Shown: piece by piece, positions 25,977 through 35,762 of the stretch
Numbering within the stretch: the stretch's first letter is position 1
Layout of the letters: each line of letters opens with the position of its first letter
NCBI GenBank assembly: GCA_002721705.1
Contig: PBLJ01000020.1
Location: 27,799-90,580, forward strand
Direction: 5' to 3'
Origin: Opitutia bacterium
GTDB taxonomy: Bacteria; Verrucomicrobiota; Verrucomicrobiia; Opitutales; Seribacteraceae
Length of the DNA: 62,782 nt
The notes under the pieces: generated by a model
Told to the model about the DNA's origin: nothing
The model's database searches: none
The model's input: only the letters and a program-made list of their open reading frames with translations
Program-made: the position numbers and the translations under genes

Positions 25977-27053
25977 ATGACAAATTCTTCAAACATTCGT
26001 GTTCTAGTTGTAGGCGCTGGCCACATGGGGATTTCACATGCACGGGCTTATAAAAAGTTGGCTGGCTTCGAAATTTGCGGTGTTGTTACACGGACGCTTG
26101 CCTCTTCTCAATCCATGGTGGATGAACTCGGCCCTTTTGCTCAGTTCACTGATTTCGACGAGGCCATTAGTGTATCCAAACCTGATGCAGTTGCCATCTG
26201 TTCGTATACGGAGACCCACCATCCTTTTACGTTAGCCGCCCTAGAGGCTGGTTGTCACGTATTCGTGGAAAAACCTTTGGCGGAAAATATAGATAAGGCT
26301 AAAGAGATTGCTCAAAAAGCAAAGGTCGCTGGTCGTAAGGTGCTTGTGGGATACATACTCCGCCATCACCCTTCTTGGATTCGATTCATTGAAATAGCCC
26401 AAGGTCTGGGGAAACCCTTGGTCATGAGAATGAATCTAAATCAGCAAAGCAAAGGGGATAACTGGGAAACCCACAAAAGCTTGATCAACTCCACTTCTCC
26501 TATTGTGGACTGTGGCGTTCATTATATAGACGTCATGTGCCAAATGACACGCAGCAAACCTTCGCGTGTTCATGGAATTTCAGCTCGCTTGAGCGATCAG
26601 ATCGCGGAGGATAGCTCAAATTACGGTGCCCTCCACATACAGTTCGAAGACGGCTCTTGCGGATGGTATGAAGCCGGGTGGGGCCCAATGATGAGTGAAA
26701 CCGCGTATTTTGTGAAAGACGTTTCCGGTCCTAAAGGATGCGTGAGTATCGTTGCCGGCGAAGAGTCATCCGTGGATAGCGACGACGTTGACTCTCACTG
26801 CCGTACCAACCAGTTGCTTTTTCATTCCGCCGAACTCAATGAGAAGGGAGAATTCGCTCGACCGGATGAAGTATTGGAAATGGACGACGAACCCGGCCAT
26901 GACGACTTATGTGAACGTGAACAAGCATACTTTCTAAAGGCAATCCGGGAAGACATCGATTTGACCGAGCACCTCGAGGATGCAGTAAATAGTCTTCGCA
27001 TCGTGCTTGCTGCCGATGAATCTAGTCGTTTGGGTCAAGCCATTGACCTTTGA
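25977..27053 (+). CDS. Gfo/Idh/MocA family oxidoreductase
   Basis: The 358-residue protein has an N-terminal Rossmann domain with VVGAGHMGISHARAY (near residue 12), the family's EKPLA motif in FVEKPLAENID (near 98), and a C-terminal alpha/beta domain with the DCGVHYIDVM segment (near 180) that holds the catalytic His. These NAD(P)-dependent enzymes oxidise or reduce sugars, inositols or amino-sugar derivatives. The sequence does not reveal the substrate. The gene stands alone, with its own promoter-like sequence upstream and a 97-bp gap before glcD. Confidence 0.88.
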   Translation: MTNSSNIRVLVVGAGHMGISHARAYKKLAGFEICGVVTRTLASSQSMVDELGPFAQFTDFDEAISVSKPDAVAICSYTETHHPFTLAALEAGCHVFVEKPLAENIDKAKEIAQKAKVAGRKVLVGYILRHHPSWIRFIEIAQGLGKPLVMRMNLNQQSKGDNWETHKSLINSTSPIVDCGVHYIDVMCQMTRSKPSRVHGISARLSDQIAEDSSNYGALHIQFEDGSCGWYEAGWGPMMSETAYFVKDVSGPKGCVSIVAGEESSVDSDDVDSHCRTNQLLFHSAELNEKGEFARPDEVLEMDDEPGHDDLCEREQAYFLKAIREDIDLTEHLEDAVNSLRIVLAADESSRLGQAIDL

Positions 27054-27070
27054 TTATTGAGTTTTACATT

Positions 27071-27095
27071 CCGCGCAGAAAAGATTTGTGCGCGG
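27071..27095. other. Hairpin between oxidoreductase and glcD
   Basis: CCGCGCA and TGCGCGG form a seven-base-pair GC-rich stem with an 11-base loop. There is no T tract on either strand, so it may be a weak or factor-assisted terminator or an operator for glcDEF. Confidence 0.35.
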
Positions 27096-27150
27096 ATAGA
27101 GTTGACCGAGTTGCCGTGCATCCGTTGCTTGGCCATTACGGATAATTTCA

Positions 27151-28602
27151 ATGCCAACTGATAATGCATTCGTCTCATTATTGGAGACCATTTATCCACC
27201 AGGTCGGCTTTTACTGGAAGCCGGCTCTCGCGTTTCCTACCAATCGGATGGCTTGACCGCCTTTGCCGTCAAGCCAATGGCAATAGTAGTACCGGAAACC
27301 TCCGAAGAAGTAATTGATACGATCAAGCTTTGTAAGCGAGAAAACGTTCCTTTTGTGGCCAGAGGCAGCGGGACCAGTCTGTCCGGAGGCTCTTTGCCGG
27401 TGGACGGTGGTATCGTAATTGCCCTAAATCGATTGAATCGCATCTTGGCTCTTGATCCTACGCTGCGCATTGCGCGGGTGGAACCGGGGGTTATCAATCT
27501 GGACGTAACGCGTGCAGCGGCTCCACACGGCCTTCGCTATGCCCCTGATCCATCTAGTCAACAAATTTGCACAATTGGAGGAAACCTAGCCTTCAATGCC
27601 GGTGGTGCCCACTGTCTCAAATACGGCATGACCTCCAATCACGTGATTGCAGTTCGCGCCGTTCTTGCCACTGGAGAGGTCGTCGAGTTCGGTGGTGATA
27701 GCCTGGAGGGAGTCGGGCCTGACTGGACCGCGCTATTCGCTGGTTCGGAAGGCCTGTTTGGCGTTGCCCTGGAAATCACGCTGCGGTTGTTGCCGGAAGT
27801 GCAAGCCTTTCACACGGTATTGGTTGCTTACGACTCCCTGGAAGCGGCCGGCCAGGCGGTGTCTGATATTGTCTCGTCCGGAATGTTACCCGGAGCCATG
27901 GAGATTATGGATGCTCTCGCCATAGCAGCGGCTGAAGCCGCGGTTCATGCTGGATACCCTGACGGTGCGGACGCTGTACTTATCGTGGAACTGGAGGGAA
28001 CCGAAGAGCAGTTGGCTTGCGAAATCCCTCTGTTGAGTAAAATTCTTGATTCCTCGGGCGCCAAGGAGGTTCGGGTCGCGGTAGATGATCAGGAACGGGC
28101 TCTTATCTGGAAGGGGCGTAAAAGCGCGTTCTCGGCGGTTGGCCGATTAAGTCCTGATTTTATCGTGCAGGACGGTGTCGTGCCACGAGCCAGACTGGGT
28201 GAAGCATTGTCTGAAGTTAAACGGCTTGGTGAGGAATACAATCTGCGGGTAGCCAATGTTTTCCATGCTGGCGATGGTAACCTTCACCCACTGATTTTGT
28301 ATGAAGGTTCAGTGAAAGGTTCTTTGGAGAGGGCGGAAAAACTGGCAGGGGCGATTTTAAACATGTGCGCTCGAATGGGCGGTTCCATAACGGGTGAACA
28401 CGGTGTCGGCATGGAAAAGCGTGATTATTTGGGTGAAATGTTTAGTGAGGAAGACATCGCATTCATGAAACGCATACGGGATGCATATGATCCTGAGTTT
28501 GTTTCCAATCCCGGAAAAATGTTCCCGGGCAAGGAGGCTCCGGCTTTATCCATGCGAGGGCTGCATCCCTTGGAACAGGCAGGTGTTCTTTCACGCGAAT
28601 GA
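27151..28602 (+). CDS. glcD: Glycolate oxidase, FAD subunit GlcD
   Basis: The 483-residue protein belongs to the FAD-linked oxidase family. The FAD pyrophosphate loop [14 protein letters not shown] is near residue 70, and the C-terminal [13 protein letters not shown] and [14 protein letters not shown] segments are typical of GlcD and D-lactate dehydrogenases. With GlcE and GlcF it oxidises glycolate to glyoxylate at the membrane and passes electrons to quinone. The gene order glcD-glcE-glcF and the four-base ATGA overlap with glcE favour glycolate over lactate. Length is close to E. coli GlcD (499). Confidence 0.9.
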   Translation: MPTDNAFVSLLETIYPPGRLLLEAGSRVSYQSDGLTAFAVKPMAIVVPETSEEVIDTIKLCKRENVPFVARGSGTSLSGGSLPVDGGIVIALNRLNRILALDPTLRIARVEPGVINLDVTRAAAPHGLRYAPDPSSQQICTIGGNLAFNAGGAHCLKYGMTSNHVIAVRAVLATGEVVEFGGDSLEGVGPDWTALFAGSEGLFGVALEITLRLLPEVQAFHTVLVAYDSLEAAGQAVSDIVSSGMLPGAMEIMDALAIAAAEAAVHAGYPDGADAVLIVELEGTEEQLACEIPLLSKILDSSGAKEVRVAVDDQERALIWKGRKSAFSAVGRLSPDFIVQDGVVPRARLGEALSEVKRLGEEYNLRVANVFHAGDGNLHPLILYEGSVKGSLERAEKLAGAILNMCARMGGSITGEHGVGMEKRDYLGEMFSEEDIAFMKRIRDAYDPEFVSNPGKMFPGKEAPALSMRGLHPLEQAGVLSRE

Positions 28603-29681
28603 GCAGTCTCACGGCAAAAGAGATCGCCTCATGCCTGCGTGAAGAAGGCGTTGAGAGCTCTCGATTATTAGCGCGTGGTTCCGGCACGAAAAAACCTCTT
28701 TGGGATCTAGAGGAAACAAGCCTTGTTGAAATGTCCGGTTTTACTGGAATCTCGGAATACGATCCCTCGGAATACGTCTTTACGGCTCGGGCTGGAACAA
28801 AGCTTTCGGAAATTGAACAGGTTCTGGGAGAACACGGTCAATATATGCCTTTTGACCCTCCACTTGCCGAATGCGGTGCTTCCTTGGGGGGTACTGTGGC
28901 AACGGGGCTTTCAGGTCCCGGAAGAATTAGGTACGGTGGTTTGAGGGATTTTATCTTGGGTGTCCAGTTTGTGGATGGCAACGGCGTCATTGTCAAAAGT
29001 GGTGGCAAGGTGGTAAAGAACGCCGCCGGTTTTGATTTGCCGAAGTTTTTAGCCGGTAGCATGGGGCGATTGGCCATCCTTTTGGAGCTGACTTTCAAGG
29101 TTTTTCCTAAACCGGAAGATTTCTTAACCATATGCTTCGAAAACAAGACTTTGGCTGATGCTTTTGATCAGCTGGTTTTGGCCAGCCGTTCCCATTGGGA
29201 ACCCGATGCTTTGGAATTGGAGGCGGACGGAAGGTTGTTTCTTCGCTTGGCGGGCAATTCCGCCGCACTACGACTTCGGGCTGAATCCATTTTAAATAAA
29301 TTAAAAAATGGTTTTATCCTAGGTACTGACGGGGCTAACGAATATTGGCGTAAAGTCTCTAATTTTACATGGAATGGAAACAAGGCCCGTTACGCGAAAG
29401 TTCCCATTTCTCCGAGGGATTTGTTACGGTTGGACGCAGCCGTAAACACAGTTGACGTAGAATGTCGCTACGGCATGGCGGCAAACGTTGCTTGGTTGTC
29501 TTGGGTTAACGATGGTACCACCAAACAGGTGGATAAGGTACTGCGTGACTTGGAACTTTCGGGGTTAGTCCTGAAAGGCCATGCTGGTGAAACCTTAATC
29601 GGTCATCGGGTGGAATATTCCATTCAAAATCGCGTTAAAGCAGTCTTCGATCCCGAAAACCGCTTCCCTCCCCTTTCGTGA
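28599..29681 (+). CDS. glcE: Glycolate oxidase, FAD-binding subunit GlcE
   Basis: The 360-residue protein is the second FAD-binding subunit. It shows the shortened FAD domain with [19 protein letters not shown] (near residue 87) and [18 protein letters not shown] (near 130), both characteristic of GlcE, and it lacks the Fe-S motifs. The ATG overlaps the glcD stop. Its own stop overlaps the GTG of glcF, so the three subunits are translationally coupled. Length matches E. coli GlcE (350). Confidence 0.9.
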   Translation: MSSLTAKEIASCLREEGVESSRLLARGSGTKKPLWDLEETSLVEMSGFTGISEYDPSEYVFTARAGTKLSEIEQVLGEHGQYMPFDPPLAECGASLGGTVATGLSGPGRIRYGGLRDFILGVQFVDGNGVIVKSGGKVVKNAAGFDLPKFLAGSMGRLAILLELTFKVFPKPEDFLTICFENKTLADAFDQLVLASRSHWEPDALELEADGRLFLRLAGNSAALRLRAESILNKLKNGFILGTDGANEYWRKVSNFTWNGNKARYAKVPISPRDLLRLDAAVNTVDVECRYGMAANVAWLSWVNDGTTKQVDKVLRDLELSGLVLKGHAGETLIGHRVEYSIQNRVKAVFDPENRFPPLS

Positions 29682-30946
29682 GACATAAGTTACCCATAGA
29701 AAAACTGGGCCCAACGGGTAAGGGAATGGCTGATGCCGTGCAAGCCTGCGTACATTGCGGCTTTTGCCTGCCCACATGCCCCACCTATGGCCCGTTAGGG
29801 CAAGAAATGGATTCTCCTCGTGGTCGTATTGCCTTGATGAAGGAGTGCCTGGAGGAGTCTTTGCCTTTGGATCAAGCCCTTCCTCATTTAGATAGCTGTC
29901 TGGGTTGTCTTGCTTGCGAAACGTCTTGTCCATCCGGCGTCTCCTATCGCGAGCTTGTGGGTCCTTTCAGGGAACAGGCGGAGGGTTTGCGATCGCGGTC
30001 GTGGTTCAATCGCTCGCGCAGGAAACTCTTTCTTCGTATACTAACTCGACCCAGTCTATTTTCGTTGGTGGTCAAGGCTTCAAGGTTGGTACAACCATTT
30101 GCAAAATGGTTGCCAAAAAGAATGCGGGTCATGCTTGAGTTGCTTCCGCAACGGTTGGGCTCTAAAACCAGCTTGCCGGAAAGAGTTACCCCCAAGGAAA
30201 AAACCCGTGCTCGTGTTGCGTTGGTGGCAGGGTGCGCCCAACAGGTGCTCGAGCCAACAATCGGCTCCGCAACAATTTCCATATTGGTGCGACATGGGGT
30301 GGAGGTTGTGATTCCTCGTGAACAAATTTGTTGCGGCGCTTTGCATTGGCACGCTGGCGAAGGCCCAACGGCCAGAGAGTTGGCGAAAAAAAACATTGAG
30401 GTTTTTCCTGCGGATTGCGACGCAGTCATTTCCAACGCAGCAGGCTGTGGTTCCTGTCTGCAAGAGTACCCTCTTTTGCTCAAGGGTGATTCTCTGGAAG
30501 CAAAAGCCTGCGTCTTTTCATCGCGCGTCTTGGATTTATCCGTGTTTCTAGACGAGCTCGGCTTTATTCCTCCACCACCAGTTTCCGGATCGCTTCGGGT
30601 GGCTTATCAAGATGCCTGTCACCTTCTACACGGACAGGGGGTTTCCGGTGCCCCGCGTCGCATATTAAAAGCTATCAAGGGTATTGAGTTGGTTAGTTTG
30701 GCAGATCCTGAAATTTGTTGTGGTTCCGCTGGAATTTACAACGTTGAGAACCCAGACATGGGCAATGAACTTGGGATAAATAAAGCGATTCGTGTAAAGG
30801 AGGCTGGTCCAGACATCGTTGTTTCCGCCAACGTTGGTTGTATTTCTCAGCTTCGGCGTCATTTGGCACAAGAATCGCAAAATTCGAAAGTTATGCATCT
30901 CGCTGAATTTATAGAGCGTGCCTACAATGGCTCTTTGGCCAGATAG
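29678..30946 (+). CDS. glcF: Glycolate oxidase, iron-sulfur subunit GlcF
   Basis: This 422-residue protein carries two 4Fe-4S ferredoxin motifs near the N-terminus, CVHCGFCLPTCPTYGP and CLGCLACETSCPSG, followed by two CCG-type cysteine-rich domains (CCGALHWHAG and CCGSAGIYN). This is the GlcF layout, which carries electrons from the flavin subunits to the membrane quinone pool. The start codon is GTG, overlapping the glcE stop. It completes the glcDEF operon. No malate synthase or glycolate permease gene is adjacent. Confidence 0.9.
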   Translation: MRHKLPIEKLGPTGKGMADAVQACVHCGFCLPTCPTYGPLGQEMDSPRGRIALMKECLEESLPLDQALPHLDSCLGCLACETSCPSGVSYRELVGPFREQAEGLRSRSWFNRSRRKLFLRILTRPSLFSLVVKASRLVQPFAKWLPKRMRVMLELLPQRLGSKTSLPERVTPKEKTRARVALVAGCAQQVLEPTIGSATISILVRHGVEVVIPREQICCGALHWHAGEGPTARELAKKNIEVFPADCDAVISNAAGCGSCLQEYPLLLKGDSLEAKACVFSSRVLDLSVFLDELGFIPPPPVSGSLRVAYQDACHLLHGQGVSGAPRRILKAIKGIELVSLADPEICCGSAGIYNVENPDMGNELGINKAIRVKEAGPDIVVSANVGCISQLRRHLAQESQNSKVMHLAEFIERAYNGSLAR

Positions 30947-31024
30947 GCTCAGCCTTTGGGTTTGAGATCGTTTTTGTGCAATAAAAGTTTTGCTTCTCTG
31001 TTTTTTATAGCATTGTTTCAACAT

Positions 31025-31039
31025 GGTGACGAAGTCACC
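31025..31039. other. Short hairpin downstream of glcF
   Basis: GGTGAC-GAA-GTCACC forms a six-base-pair stem with a three-base loop in the 138-bp gap between glcF and the RelE-like gene. It has no following T tract, so it is a possible operator or a weak terminator. Confidence 0.3.
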
Positions 31040-31084
31040 TTAAGCCCCTTATGGCCTTCCGTCTTTGTTTTGTAGGAAAATGGT

Positions 31085-31438
31085 ATGTTTCAGCTAACTT
31101 TCAGTGACCAAAGCATGGGGGCTCTCAATGAGCTGGATCAACGCGAGCAGTTGGGTTTAGTTGATAAATTAAGCTCATTAACCGATGACATTCTATCTGC
31201 GGAGGATGATGCCGTGGGCCGGTTTCAGCGATCAGGCCAAATCTTTTATCGCTTAAGGGTTAAGGGGTTTCGTATATACTTTACAAGAGATGGTGACTCT
31301 CTTGCGTGCCATTGCATTCTGCACAAAAATACGCTCGGCGATTTTCTTTTTCGTTGTAAATTACCGATCCAAGACGAGCAGCTTATCGAACAAAACCAGT
31401 CTTTCTGGAAATATTTGGAGGGCCTCGCCAAAAAATGA
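31085..31438 (+). CDS. RelE/ParE-fold-like small protein without visible antitoxin
   Basis: The 117-residue protein has a central segment FYRLRVKGFRIYFTRDGDSL and then CHCILHKNTL. That is the strand pattern of RelE/ParE toxins, in which an Arg-rich strand pair precedes a beta hairpin ending in basic residues. It is longer than RelE because of a ~35-residue C-terminal helix ending in FWKYLEGLAKK. No gene for a DNA-binding antitoxin lies on either side: glcF is upstream and dnaN downstream. It may be a domesticated relative or an orphan toxin. The fold call rests on pattern only. Confidence 0.5.
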   Translation: MFQLTFSDQSMGALNELDQREQLGLVDKLSSLTDDILSAEDDAVGRFQRSGQIFYRLRVKGFRIYFTRDGDSLACHCILHKNTLGDFLFRCKLPIQDEQLIEQNQSFWKYLEGLAKK

Positions 31439-31629
31439 ACAGGCAGTTTGGTTTCTTTGTCAATAGGTTGAGCGCAATACGAAAATGTTCTTACCCATAA
31501 ACATGCGTTTGGATGTGAGCAACCACGCCGCACACAATTCTCCGTCCCTCAAACTCTTTATTATAAGTGGCTTGTGTCGTTACGTCAGTTTTTAACGTGT
31601 CTTAGAGAATAGGGAATAATTTGTAAAAA

Positions 31630-31648
31630 ATATTTACTTAATAAATAT
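31630..31648. promoter_or_regulatory. AT-rich inverted repeat in the dnaN leader
   Basis: ATATTTA-CTTAA-TAAATAT is a perfect inverted repeat 44 bp before the dnaN ATG, in an AT-rich stretch of the 253-bp gap. A TTGTAA (31621-31626) upstream could act as a -35 element. The rest of the gap has no gene and no recognisable DnaA boxes. Confidence 0.3.
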
Positions 31649-31691
31649 CATTTGCCAGTAACTTGAAATTTCCCACAAATGATGGTCAGTA

Positions 31692-32858
31692 ATGAAGTTT
31701 AAAATTAACCGCGATCACTTTGCCAATGGCTTGCAGCTGGTAACCAGCGTCGTTGGAGCACGCAAGACAATGCAAATACTCCAAAACGTCTTGATTGAAG
31801 CCAGCGAAGGCAAAGTCTCATTGATCACGACCAACTTGGATTTGGGTGTTCGGTGTTCGGTCAAGGCCGACGTAAGTGAACCGGGCTCCATAACGCTGCC
31901 CGTACGAGAACTAGGTAGTATCGTCAGGCAACTTGCAGGCATGGAGGTTAGCGTCGAATGTCCCGAAGGTAATCGGGCAACAATTTCCACTCGCGGATCG
32001 CTCTTTCACATAATGGGCATCGATAGCAAAGAATTCCCACCCCTACCCGCCCTGGACAACTTAAGCCAACATGATTTATCGAGGGATGAGCTCACACAAA
32101 TGTTACGGAACGTTTCCTATGCTCAATCCGTTAACGAAGAACGTTACATGCTGCGAGGGGTCTACTTCTCTTTTGCTGAAGGAAAACTAACCATGGTTGC
32201 AACCGATGGCCGAAGACTGGCAGTCACGGAACGCGCGCTTCAAATACAAGAAGGTAGCGACGGCGACTTCATCTTGCCCGCCAACACCGTTAGTGAGTTG
32301 GAAAAACTTCCCTCTTTGGGGGATACCGTCAAAGTCTCTTTCAACGAACGCCAAGTTGCGTTTGAAATGAGAATACCCGATGACCCAAATGCAACGGACG
32401 ATGAGCAATCAATTACAGGCAAAGGCTTTGTGGATTCAATTTACCTTGTATCAAAGGTTGTCGAGGGCCGATACCCGAATTACCGGCAAGTTATTCCAAC
32501 GGAAACGTTTGAGCAGAGTGAAGTGGAGAGAGAGCTGCTCCAGGAATGCATTCTGCGGGCCGCATTGGTATCAGATGAAAAAGTTAGCTTTTCCATCAAA
32601 CCGGGAGAGTTGGAAATAACAGGCCAAAGCTCTCTGGGAGATGCCAAGGAAACCATGGCCATAGAATATAAAGGCCCGGAAGTAACGGTTTCATTCAACC
32701 CTATCTTTTTCTGCGACCCCCTGAAGGCACTGTCGAAGGACAAGGTGACTTTGGAGTTTCGCGATGAAATAAGCCCGGGTATTTTTAGAACCGGGGCCGG
32801 CAAGCAGGACGACCCGATCACCTTCTTGTGCGTCATAATGCCGATTCGCAGCGATTAA
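31692..32858 (+). CDS. dnaN: DNA polymerase III beta subunit (sliding clamp)
   Basis: The 388-residue protein has the three-domain clamp architecture. The start MKFKINRDHFANGLQLV, the central NEERYMLRGVYFSF and VATDGRRLAVTERAL, and the end of the form DPITFLCVIMPIR are typical of DnaN, which encircles DNA and holds polymerase III. The length is slightly above E. coli (366). It stands alone, without dnaA or recF beside it, as is common in this phylum. The leader is 253 bp and contains an AT-rich inverted repeat. It is convergent with moaA. Confidence 0.95.
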   Translation: MKFKINRDHFANGLQLVTSVVGARKTMQILQNVLIEASEGKVSLITTNLDLGVRCSVKADVSEPGSITLPVRELGSIVRQLAGMEVSVECPEGNRATISTRGSLFHIMGIDSKEFPPLPALDNLSQHDLSRDELTQMLRNVSYAQSVNEERYMLRGVYFSFAEGKLTMVATDGRRLAVTERALQIQEGSDGDFILPANTVSELEKLPSLGDTVKVSFNERQVAFEMRIPDDPNATDDEQSITGKGFVDSIYLVSKVVEGRYPNYRQVIPTETFEQSEVERELLQECILRAALVSDEKVSFSIKPGELEITGQSSLGDAKETMAIEYKGPEVTVSFNPIFFCDPLKALSKDKVTLEFRDEISPGIFRTGAGKQDDPITFLCVIMPIRSD

Positions 32859-32938
32859 CCCCCTTTTCCCAAGAAGGCCGTTGCCGATTACGGAACGAGC
32901 AAAAGCCCTTAATTATTTAGGGAGAGCCGCACCGTTAA

Positions 32939-33949
32939 CTAACCACCGACGTACGACATTTCCACTTTTGCCTTGGCGGATCTCTTCGTGCCATCCGCTC
33001 GTTGTTCTGAATAACGGTCTTTGCGAGCCACCCACACCCCCTTAATTGTCCGGAGCAAATCGGCATCACTGGCTCCGCCCCTCATGGAGGCTAGCAGGTC
33101 ATGACCGTCTTTTGCGAAAAGACAGGTCACCAGCTTTCCATCAGCTGTCAACCGAGCACGTGAACAATCGCCACAAAAAGGATGGCTTACCGATGAAACC
33201 AACCCAAATTCACCACCTCCATCCAAATACCTATACCTTTTGGCAACCTCCCCAACATAGGAAGGAGCTACCTCTTCAAACCCAAACTCCTTTCCAAGAA
33301 TATCGAGAACCTCTCTGGACGTAACCACACTGTCCTCCTGCCAACCATTGTGATTTCCAACATCCATGAATTCGATAAAACGCAAGACAACACCCCCTCC
33401 CCTGAACCTCTTGGCCAAGGGCAATATTTCTCCATCATTCAACCCTCGCAGAATCACGCTATTGACCTTCACCTCCAAGCCAGCCTCCTTGGCCGCAGCA
33501 ATGCCATCAAGCACTTTTTCGACCGAACCTCCCCCGCCAAGTTTTCTTACCAAGTCATCGGATAAGGCATCGAGACTGACCGTAACACGCTGCAAGCCGG
33601 CTTTTCGCAAGGAAGAAGCATGTTCCCTCAAACCCAAACCATTTGTGGTAAGCGCAAGATCCAAAAGGTCGTCAATCTTGGCCAATTTCCCCACCAACTC
33701 CGTCAGGTTTGGTCGAAGCAACGGCTCCCCACCGGTTAACCGGACTTTTCTTGCACCACAACGTACGAACAATCGACACAACCTTTCGATTTCATCAAAA
33801 CGGAGAATCTTCCTATCAGGCAAGAAGGGATAATTAACCCCGAAAATCTCGGCCGGCATGCAATAACTGCAACGAAGATTGCAACGATCCGTGACGGAAA
33901 TTCTCAAGTCGCCAATTGGCCTATTCAGGATATCTCGAGGTAAAGACAT
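32939..33949 (-). CDS. moaA: GTP 3',8-cyclase MoaA
   Basis: From ATG 33949 the protein has 336 residues. The N-terminal radical SAM cluster CNLRCSYC is near residue 22, and the C-terminal second cluster shows CGDCSRARLTADGKLVTC. The chain ends in Gly-Gly (SYVGG), needed for catalysis in MoaA. The enzyme, with MoaC, turns GTP into cyclic pyranopterin monophosphate, the first step of molybdenum cofactor synthesis. The frame opens at 33985, but that would overlap the divergent moeA frame, and MSLPRD matches the family start better. The gene diverges from moeA across 72 bp. Confidence 0.93.
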   Translation of the reverse strand: MSLPRDILNRPIGDLRISVTDRCNLRCSYCMPAEIFGVNYPFLPDRKILRFDEIERLCRLFVRCGARKVRLTGGEPLLRPNLTELVGKLAKIDDLLDLALTTNGLGLREHASSLRKAGLQRVTVSLDALSDDLVRKLGGGGSVEKVLDGIAAAKEAGLEVKVNSVILRGLNDGEILPLAKRFRGGGVVLRFIEFMDVGNHNGWQEDSVVTSREVLDILGKEFGFEEVAPSYVGEVAKRYRYLDGGGEFGLVSSVSHPFCGDCSRARLTADGKLVTCLFAKDGHDLLASMRGGASDADLLRTIKGVWVARKDRYSEQRADGTKRSAKAKVEMSYVGG

Positions 33950-34021
33950 GTTCGAATTTAATTGATGCATGCGGATAAACCACAAAAACCCATTACTTAC
34001 AGGCTAAAAAATAGAAAACGA

Positions 34022-35221
34022 ATGATTACGGTAGAAAAAGCGGAGGAATTAATTGCTCGAGAACTTAAGGTGTTACCTTCCGAGAAGCTACCTTTTCGGC
34101 AGGTGGTCGATCGAGTTCTGCGAGAAACTGTTTCGGCGGATCGGGACCTTCCTCCCTACAACCGAGTGATGATGGACGGAATAACCCTTTGCTCGAAGGC
34201 CTGGATGGAGGGAGCGCGTAAATTTGAAGTGGAAGGAACCCAGTTTCCAGGGCAACCACCACTGACCTTAAGTAACTCAAATCATTGCATCAAAACAATG
34301 ACCGGAGCCGTTTTACCGGAAGGCTGCAACTTGGTCGTTCCTTGTGAAGAGTTTGAGCAACAGGGTAACCTGATTACCGTAAACGCGGAATTTTCCGCGG
34401 AAAAAGGTCGTTATTTGCACAAGCGGGGTTCCGATTGTTCAAAGGGTGATGAATTATTAAAAGAAGGCGTGCAACTGGGCCCTAAGGAAATCGCCATGGC
34501 CGTATCTTGTGGCAAAGATAGCCTTTCCGTGACGCGCAAAATAAAGATTCGCGTAATTGATACAGGCGACGAATTGATAGAAGCGGGAAAACCTGTAACT
34601 GACTTTCAAATTCGCCGCTCCAATGCCCATGCTTTGGTTGCAGCCTGCACTCGCATGCCTTTTGTCGAAGCCTCCTCTCAACACTGCCCGGACGAGGAGA
34701 ACGTCTTGAATCGAGCAATTTCCGAATCAATGGAATCTTTCGACATCCTTCTTTTATGTGGCGGCGTTTCAAAAGGCGACAGGGATTTAACCCCTACCAT
34801 TCTAACGCAACTTGGTTTTGAGGAATGTTTTCACTGGGTTAGTCAGTGGCCAGGCAAACCAATGTGGTTTGGCAAGCATCCAACAGGAGCGTTAGCCTTT
34901 GGTCTGCCGGGCAACCCCCTGTCTGCCCTTACCTGCTTCCACCGCTACGTCGTCAACGCGTTGTATTTAATTGCAGGCACCGAATCGCCAGTCAACCCGC
35001 AGGTTCTCTTGACTGACTCCATTACCCACAACCCCCCGACCACTGCATTTTTCCCTGTTAGCATATCCCGTAGCAAAAACGGCCTTCTTGAGGCAAAACC
35101 CCGCAGGCCTCGAAATTCGGGGGATTTTACAACCATTGTCAATACAGATGGCTTTATCCAATTACCCTCAGGACAAACAACTTTTCGGGCAGGTTTCTTC
35201 GCAAAACTCTTTCCTTGGTAA
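34022..35221 (+). CDS. moeA: Molybdopterin molybdenumtransferase MoeA
   Basis: From ATG 34022 (MITVEKAEELIA) the protein has 399 residues. Family marks are LPPYNRVMMDGI near residue 42, ITGAVLPEG-type text (here MTGAVLPEGCNLVVP), the GDELIEAGKP segment and the GLPGNPLSALTCFHRYV motif. MoeA inserts molybdate into adenylated molybdopterin. The open frame begins at 33962, but that start would reach into the moaA promoter. It leads the plus-strand moeA-moaC-mobA-moaD-moaE unit. No mogA/moaB-type adenylyltransferase gene lies in the cluster. Confidence 0.92.
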   Translation: MITVEKAEELIARELKVLPSEKLPFRQVVDRVLRETVSADRDLPPYNRVMMDGITLCSKAWMEGARKFEVEGTQFPGQPPLTLSNSNHCIKTMTGAVLPEGCNLVVPCEEFEQQGNLITVNAEFSAEKGRYLHKRGSDCSKGDELLKEGVQLGPKEIAMAVSCGKDSLSVTRKIKIRVIDTGDELIEAGKPVTDFQIRRSNAHALVAACTRMPFVEASSQHCPDEENVLNRAISESMESFDILLLCGGVSKGDRDLTPTILTQLGFEECFHWVSQWPGKPMWFGKHPTGALAFGLPGNPLSALTCFHRYVVNALYLIAGTESPVNPQVLLTDSITHNPPTTAFFPVSISRSKNGLLEAKPRRPRNSGDFTTIVNTDGFIQLPSGQTTFRAGFFAKLFPW

Positions 35222-35279
35222 AAGCTGGCGTTGCCTTTCTTTCGGCTACGCGCTTCCGTCTACCAAACCTATTACGCAA

Positions 35280-35759
35280 ATGGCCCTTACCCACCTAGAT
35301 GAAGATGGCAGACCATCCATGGTCGACGTAGGCAAAAAGGAAATTACCTCCCGAACTGCCCACGCCCAAGCGATTGTGGATTTGCCCGAGATTGTATCGT
35401 GTCAATTAAGCGATGATGAGATCCATTCCCCTAAAGGACCGGTTTTCTCCACCGCCATTTTGGCTGGCATACAGGCGGCAAAAAAAACACCGGACCTGAT
35501 ACCACTTTGTCACACCGTGCCCCTGAATGACGCAACCATATGCGTAACACCCAACGAAAACGCACGAGAATTGAAGGTTGATTGCAAGGTGAGCGCTTGT
35601 CACCAAACGGGCGTGGAGATGGAGGCTCTCACTGGAGCGACAATAGCAGCCCTTACCATTTACGACATGACGAAAGCACTATCGCGCGATGTTGTTATAA
35701 GGAGTGTTCGCCTCATGAAAAAAACTGGTGGAAAACAGGATTTTCGCCGAGAAAACTGA
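35280..35759 (+). CDS. moaC: Cyclic pyranopterin monophosphate synthase MoaC
   Basis: The 159-residue protein (ATG 35280) has all MoaC marks: MVDVGKKEITSRTAHA near residue 14, IPLCHTVPLNDA near 73, and the active-site segment GVEMEALTGATIAALTIYDM. It works after MoaA in molybdenum cofactor synthesis. The frame is open back to 35088 inside moeA, but family alignment places the start at MALTHLDEDGRP. There is no clear Shine-Dalgarno sequence. The next gene, mobA, starts three bases after the stop. Confidence 0.95.
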   Translation: MALTHLDEDGRPSMVDVGKKEITSRTAHAQAIVDLPEIVSCQLSDDEIHSPKGPVFSTAILAGIQAAKKTPDLIPLCHTVPLNDATICVTPNENARELKVDCKVSACHQTGVEMEALTGATIAALTIYDMTKALSRDVVIRSVRLMKKTGGKQDFRREN

Positions 35760-35762
35760 ACC

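Noticed and set aside
27636..27649. CAATCACGTGATTG palindrome in glcD, resembling parS
   Set aside because: It shares only the central CACGTG and lacks the GTT/AAC arms of the parS consensus.
31439..31691. Possible replication origin next to dnaN
   Set aside because: The gap is AT-rich, but no DnaA-box cluster was seen and dnaA is not adjacent. The gap is better explained as a promoter region.
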